A stretch of 64,000 nucleotides of DNA from Methanococcoides sp052057775 (GTDB taxonomy: Archaea; Halobacteriota; Methanosarcinia; Methanosarcinales; Methanosarcinaceae): positions 372,001 through 436,000 of the forward strand of contig NZ_CP195121.1 of NCBI RefSeq assembly GCF_052057775.1, written 5' to 3'. Positions 60,015-64,000 of this stretch are shown one piece after another. The notes under the pieces were generated by a model. The model did not search any database, was not told where the DNA came from, and saw nothing but the letters and a program-made list of their open reading frames with translations. Each line of letters begins with the position of its first letter. Position 1 is the first letter of the stretch. Both the position numbers and the translations under genes were made by a program.

Positions 60015-60930
60015 ATGCCCTAAGACCCACTACCATGCTGGACTCACCGTCCACTACAAAGAGACGTTTGTACATCCGGTTCTTTGGCTCATTCTCCATT
60101 GGAACTGTGAACCTGTATATGCATATCATTCCTGCGATGAAGCTATAGACCAGAATAACAGGCTCATAGGCAATAGTCTCAGAAAGTATCAGAAGACCCA
60201 GAAATGAGTGCGAGAAAAGATGCATTCCAAGAAGCAGGTCACGAGTCCTTTGAGAACCAAGACTTACAGGAAGGGTCCTGATACCTGCGAGTGCATCACC
60301 TTTGATGTCCTTGAAATCATATATAGAGGAATTTACGAAGAGCTTTATACCAAAGAAAAGGAAGACTGCTATCACAGGTAAGATGCTCTCTGCGTACCAC
60401 CCTGCAATACCTGCAATGAAGGCACCCCAGGTAGTACCTACAACAAGGTTCTTCACACCAAGGCCACCTTTTAGTTTCAGATGGAATTTACCGACCTTCA
60501 GACCTTTAGTATAAAGATAACCTGTCACAAGAGGAAGAAATGCAAGGTGCAGAAGTCCATCGAGGAACAGGAGATAAGAACCTGCCAGAAATGCAAGCAA
60601 ACAAACGAAAAGTGCTACTTTTGTCCTTGCTCCTTTTAGCTCGGACCTGTTGACAGAATCCTCCTCTGAATCAAGTGCACGGTCCAGCGTGTACACAGCA
60701 TACACAACAAGTCCACCTGCAATACAGGAAAGAATATTCAACTGCATCTGCAGCAGAAGGAAGGCAAGATATATTCTCAGGGCTCCGGATACTGACACAA
60801 GTGTGGAACTGTTCAAAAGATGAAGTGTCGGCCACAACCCGGACAGATCGGGCAACTCAAAATACGCATTCTTGTTATTGTTTTTCGGATAGCTCAACTG
60901 ATTTGTGGAAATAACTGTTTTTTCAGCCAT
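60001..60930 (-). CDS. UbiA-family prenyltransferase
   Basis: 309 residues with about eight to nine membrane segments. The two aspartate-rich motifs are YTLDRALDSEED and YDFKDIKGDALAGIRTLPV, the second being typical of UbiA. The family transfers prenyl groups to acceptors such as glycerol-phosphate, quinone precursors or hemes. The N-terminal ~40 residues are polar, and the first motif differs from the usual NDxxDxxxD (here LDRALD), so the acceptor is not predicted. The gene is convergent with the winged-helix regulator. Confidence 0.85.
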   Translation of the reverse strand: MAEKTVISTNQLSYPKNNNKNAYFELPDLSGLWPTLHLLNSSTLVSVSGALRIYLAFLLLQMQLNILSCIAGGLVVYAVYTLDRALDSEEDSVNRSELKGARTKVALFVCLLAFLAGSYLLFLDGLLHLAFLPLVTGYLYTKGLKVGKFHLKLKGGLGVKNLVVGTTWGAFIAGIAGWYAESILPVIAVFLFFGIKLFVNSSIYDFKDIKGDALAGIRTLPVSLGSQRTRDLLLGMHLFSHSFLGLLILSETIAYEPVILVYSFIAGMICIYRFTVPMENEPKNRMYKRLFVVDGESSMVVGLRAFIGM

Positions 60931-61175
60931 GAGTATAAAAGTAGCAGACTAGATGATATTAGTAAAGTAAAATATGATTATACCATTGAACTAACTTTTG
61001 CCACTGAGCTAATTTACAACCAACTCACTAATATATACTCCTTATAAAATAAGTACTGGTTGTATATACACTCCGAATAAGACAATTGGAGAGAATGCTA
61101 AAAACCGAAATAAAATACGAAGAGTTCAGAGGTTTCAACAGGAAACAACCGCACCGGAACTCAAGAGGCTGAAGT

Positions 61176-61709
61176 ATGAATAACCATTACACTGCAATAC
61201 CCGCAACCATCGAGATGTATTCTGATGGAGATGCACATGCAGAATCCGAAAGCTCATCCAAAGAGGTTCCTACCCTAAAAGACATGTGGAAACTAAAGAT
61301 CATGGATACACAATAGAGATCAAAAGGTCCTTTAGAAACTCCCGTGGACTTCTTTTTCAGGACAGACACGCATTACTGGACAGATACCAACGGACTCAAC
61401 ATTCACATCGATCCCTGTCACGCAGATAAGAACGTCTGTTCAAGAGAAGGGACAAGCAGGTTCATCTCAAACATATTCCTTCGGGAGTTTCCCGATATGG
61501 ATCCTGCAAATGCCATTTCCTTTGGTCAGGATCTTGCAGAAGAGATCTTAGGATCTGGGAACATGGTCACCGAAAATAGATTCCCTAAAAGGATAAGGAT
61601 AGGATGGTCCTCCATGGCACTTGCTTTCATATACAATGAGATAGGTTCTGACGAAACAGTACCCATTATTATAGATGAACAATACTGCAACATCCATAAA
61701 AGTAGATAA
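61176..61709 (+). CDS. Hypothetical protein with in-frame amber codon (candidate pyrrolysine gene)
   Basis: ATG 61176 has AAGAGG (61163-61168) 7 bases upstream. The frame runs 46 codons to TAG at 61314-61316 and continues open for 130 codons to TAA at 61707. The part after TAG lacks its own credible start (GTG 61344 has no ribosome-binding site) and reads as protein (DPANAISFGQDLAEEILGSG, FPKRIRIGWSSMALAFIYNE). If UAG is read as pyrrolysine the product has 177 residues with Pyl at 47. Otherwise it is a gene broken by a nonsense codon. A further in-frame TGA at 61170 with a short frame before it (61095) keeps the pseudogene option open. No family recognised. Confidence 0.5.
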
Positions 61710-61772
61710 ATACGGAACTGTTTTATAAGGTGTTTCCTTTCTCAACATCAAACTTCTTCGAGGGAGACACCA

Positions 61773-63128
61773 ATGAACACCAGAACCCGGATGCTTGGAG
61801 AAGAGAGCATCTCAAAGGTCCTTTTCAAACTTTCAGTACCGGCAACCATCGGAATGGTGGTACAGGCACTTTACAACCTTGTGGACACAATATTTGTCGG
61901 AAGGGCACTTGGACCTGAAAGTGTTCAGGGTATCGCAGGAATAACAATAGCGTTCCCGATCCAGATGATAATAATGGGAGTTGCCCTTACCATAGGTATA
62001 GGGAGCGCCTCCATAATATCAAGGAGTCTTGGTGCAAAGGATTACAAGCGTGCTGATATCGCACTTGGAAATGCCATATCTGCGATACTTGTACTTAGCG
62101 CACTTGTCACGGTACTCGGAAGCATTTATATCACGCCCCTGCTGAAACTCTTCGGTGCTACTGATACGATCCTTCCTTTTGCATATGAATACACCAGGAT
62201 CATCCTGTACGGCACCATTGTTTTTGCGTTCTCCATGACGGTGAACAACATCGTCCGTGCAGAGGGAAATGCAAAGGTTGCCATGCTGACGATGCTCATT
62301 TCTGCAGGACTGAACATAATACTGGACCCCATATTCATATTCGGCCTTGATATGGGAATAGAAGGTGCTGCAATCGCTACCGTCATATCGCAGGCTGTCA
62401 GCGCCATATACCTTGTGCACTATTTTACCAGCGGGATGAGCAGCCTGAACTTTCACCCAGGCGACCTCATGCCTCAACCCGATGTTTTCAGGGAGACCAT
62501 TACCGTCGGAGCGTCCTCTTTCGCAAGAAGTGCATCCGGAAGCCTCATGGTAATTGTAATAAACAATGCACTGGCCATCTACGGCGGAGACATACCCATA
62601 GCGGTCTTTGGTGTTGTAAACCGCCTGTTCATGTTCACATTCATGCCTATGATAGGAATAGTTCAGGGACTTCAGCCAATAGTGGGCTTCAACTATGGTG
62701 CAAAGAACTTTGAAAGGGTTGTCAGCTCAACATCACTTGCCATCAAGATCACCACTGTGATATCAATGGCAGGATTCCTGTTACTTTTCCTGTTCCCTTC
62801 CCAGATGTTCAGCATCTTTACCACAGACCAGCAACTGATAGAGGCAGGAAGATCTGCCACACGGATCATGGTGCTTGCATTACCATTCGTAGGTTTCCAG
62901 ATCGTAGGGGCATCCATATACCAGACGCTGGGGAAGGCCAGACCCGCATTTTTCCTTTCAATAAGCAGGCAGGTCCTGTTCCTGATACCCCTTGTACTGA
63001 TACTTCCAAGGTTCTTCCAGCTGGAGGGGGTATGGATAGCTTTCCCTGTGTCCGATAGCCTTTCATTCCTCGTGACATTTGCAATGCTGGCAAGGGAATA
63101 CAACGCTTTCAAGGCCAACAATGCCTGA
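61773..63128 (+). CDS. MATE-family multidrug/toxin extrusion transporter
   Basis: 451 residues with twelve membrane segments in two similar halves. Features: FKLSVPATIGMVVQALYNLVDTIFVGRALG, GIGSASIISRSLGAKD, then in the second half NRLFMFTFMPMIGIVQGLQPIVGFNYGA (cited in part as GIVQGLQPIVGFNYGA). These are typical of the archaeal/DinF-like branch that exports cations or drugs by Na+ or H+ antiport. GGGAGA lies 7 bases before the ATG. It follows the amber-containing gene by 63 bases in the same direction and could be co-transcribed. Confidence 0.94.
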   Translation: MNTRTRMLGEESISKVLFKLSVPATIGMVVQALYNLVDTIFVGRALGPESVQGIAGITIAFPIQMIIMGVALTIGIGSASIISRSLGAKDYKRADIALGNAISAILVLSALVTVLGSIYITPLLKLFGATDTILPFAYEYTRIILYGTIVFAFSMTVNNIVRAEGNAKVAMLTMLISAGLNIILDPIFIFGLDMGIEGAAIATVISQAVSAIYLVHYFTSGMSSLNFHPGDLMPQPDVFRETITVGASSFARSASGSLMVIVINNALAIYGGDIPIAVFGVVNRLFMFTFMPMIGIVQGLQPIVGFNYGAKNFERVVSSTSLAIKITTVISMAGFLLLFLFPSQMFSIFTTDQQLIEAGRSATRIMVLALPFVGFQIVGASIYQTLGKARPAFFLSISRQVLFLIPLVLILPRFFQLEGVWIAFPVSDSLSFLVTFAMLAREYNAFKANNA

Positions 63129-63176
63129 GCTGCCACAATTTCAGGAGAGTATACTGAGAATTAGCTACAGTATTTA

Positions 63177-63983
63177 TCACTGACTATTGTTGCCCAGATT
63201 ACTATTTTTGCTATTGTCCCACCACATCCTGACCCGTGTAGTCTCACCAAGATGCAGGATGGAACCATCTTCATTCTGAGGCAGGATCACACCCAGGTAT
63301 TCCCTCAGTATCTGCAATTTTTCGGGAGTGTATGCTCTGTAGTGAGGGATGTAATGTTGTACAGCCTCATCCAGTGAAGAGAAGGTCATGCTTCGTTCCA
63401 GCGGGAAAACGTTCATATTAGGATAGATCCCCATGTCGTAGAGAACGTTATACATGATGTTGCACTTGGGTGAACTGTGATATTCCTCTCCGTGAAGAGC
63501 GGGCCATATGGCGCGGTACTGTTCGTCCCAGGACGTTTCCCCTGCGAACCAGTAGACATAAACATGCCCACTGGAAACTGCCTGGATCTTCTCAAAAGCA
63601 TCCCTGATATCGGGAACGCTCAGTGAATAGGAAGCAATGACAACATCGAAGTCATCACCGATCTCTTCAGGACCGACGTCTTCCCAGCTTTTGTGTATGC
63701 ATTTGATGTTGTCGATGTTCATAGCATCGATATTTTCCTCCAGAACAGACATCATACCGTCAGAAGGTTCCACAGCAACCACTTCCCTGACACGCTCCGA
63801 AATAGGGATGGCAAGGGCGCCAGGTCCTGCACCAATGTCAAGAACACGTGAATCCGGTGTGAGCTCGATCTCCTTGAGGGTCTGCTCGACCCTTGCAGCA
63901 CCTTTGTTCCGGGACATTTCCCAGTATCTTCTGGCGCTTTCCTTGCTCTCCCAGATATCCACCTTTTCCGATGAGCCATTCAC
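63177..63983 (-). CDS. Class I SAM-dependent methyltransferase
   Basis: 268 residues from GTG 63983. The SAM motif I is VLDIGAGPGALAIPI, with VVAVEPSDGMMSVL, and DDFDVVIASYSLSVPDIRDAF is motif IV. The frame stays open to the window edge upstream (codons for RLYNE precede the GTG, and the next codon could be an ATG split by the edge), so the true start may lie just outside. Substrate is unknown; the sequence resembles small-molecule methyltransferases (UbiE-like fold) of methanogens. Confidence 0.85.
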   Translation of the reverse strand: MNGSSEKVDIWESKESARRYWEMSRNKGAARVEQTLKEIELTPDSRVLDIGAGPGALAIPISERVREVVAVEPSDGMMSVLEENIDAMNIDNIKCIHKSWEDVGPEEIGDDFDVVIASYSLSVPDIRDAFEKIQAVSSGHVYVYWFAGETSWDEQYRAIWPALHGEEYHSSPKCNIMYNVLYDMGIYPNMNVFPLERSMTFSSLDEAVQHYIPHYRAYTPEKLQILREYLGVILPQNEDGSILHLGETTRVRMWWDNSKNSNLGNNSQ

Positions 63984-64000
63984 TTCGTTGTAAAGCCTCA

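Noticed and set aside
61187..61369. 60-codon minus-strand open frame opposite the amber-containing gene
   Set aside because: No ribosome-binding site and lies wholly inside a better supported plus-strand frame.

Overview
The window is chromosomal DNA from a methanogenic archaeon, most likely a Methanosarcinaceae member close to Methanolobus or Methanococcoides. The evidence is an F420H2:NADP oxidoreductase, archaeal ribosomal proteins (P0/L10, L12, L1, L11), Spt5, SecE, a thermosome, an archaeal mevalonate-pathway cluster, D-aminoacyl-tRNA deacylase of the DtdA type, ribose-1,5-bisphosphate isomerase, archaeal TATA boxes, and near-absence of UAG as a stop codon, as expected where UAG can mean pyrrolysine. 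A DEAD-box helicase with a hexapeptide-repeat tail resembles the cold-regulated helicase known from Methanococcoides. I see no prophage, insertion sequence, CRISPR array or rRNA. This is mostly housekeeping core genome.

Layout. 0-7.3 kb: end of aspartate kinase, purM, two small unknown genes, then glnA, F420H2:NADP oxidoreductase and gdhA (nitrogen assimilation), an 800-bp gene-poor gap, and a YggU gene. 7.4-12.4 kb: a cell-envelope block with a Yip1 membrane protein, an anchored exported protein, a MacB-type ATPase/permease pair, an acidic lipoprotein and an exported coiled-coil protein. 12.5-19.2 kb: YdeI-like protein, class II aldolase, small proteins, hydantoinase-A-like protein, and an ArsR plus metal permease operon. 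19.2-22.1 kb: a biotin ECF transporter (bioY, two ATPases, EcfT) with a BirA-like operator. 22.3-24.2 kb: thermosome and tRNA-Arg. 24.3-33.8 kb: GTPase, divergent cis-prenyltransferase, acetyltransferase, zinc-ribbon protein, AAA ATPase with an MBL hydrolase, lipoprotein, SSS symporter, radical SAM protein.

34-36.8 kb: DEAD-box helicase and a membrane protein. 37-41.8 kb: the ftsZ, secE, spt5, rpl11, rpl1, rplP0, rpl12 block, all on the minus strand. 41.8-50.9 kb: tRNA quality control and modification, aldehyde dehydrogenase, ribose-1,5-bisphosphate isomerase, SppA, MetG, CYTH protein. 50.9-54.4 kb: acetoacetyl-CoA thiolase, DUF35 protein and HMG-CoA synthase, feeding isoprenoid lipid synthesis, with an XRE-type regulator. 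54.5-64 kb: a Cas4-like protein with no recognisable nuclease residues, a PUA/PAPS-reductase/ferredoxin fusion, purH, a winged-helix regulator, a UbiA prenyltransferase, a gene with an in-frame amber codon, a MATE exporter and a methyltransferase.

The most unusual signals are at the level of decoding. An open frame at 61176-61709 is interrupted only by UAG. The thermosome lacks any ATG, GTG or TTG for its conserved N-terminus and appears to start at AUC. The winged-helix regulator at 59229 appears to start at CUG or to carry a frameshift. Others are enzyme families that have lost catalytic residues (Cas4-like, cis-prenyltransferase-like) and several palindromes placed exactly at predicted transcription starts.
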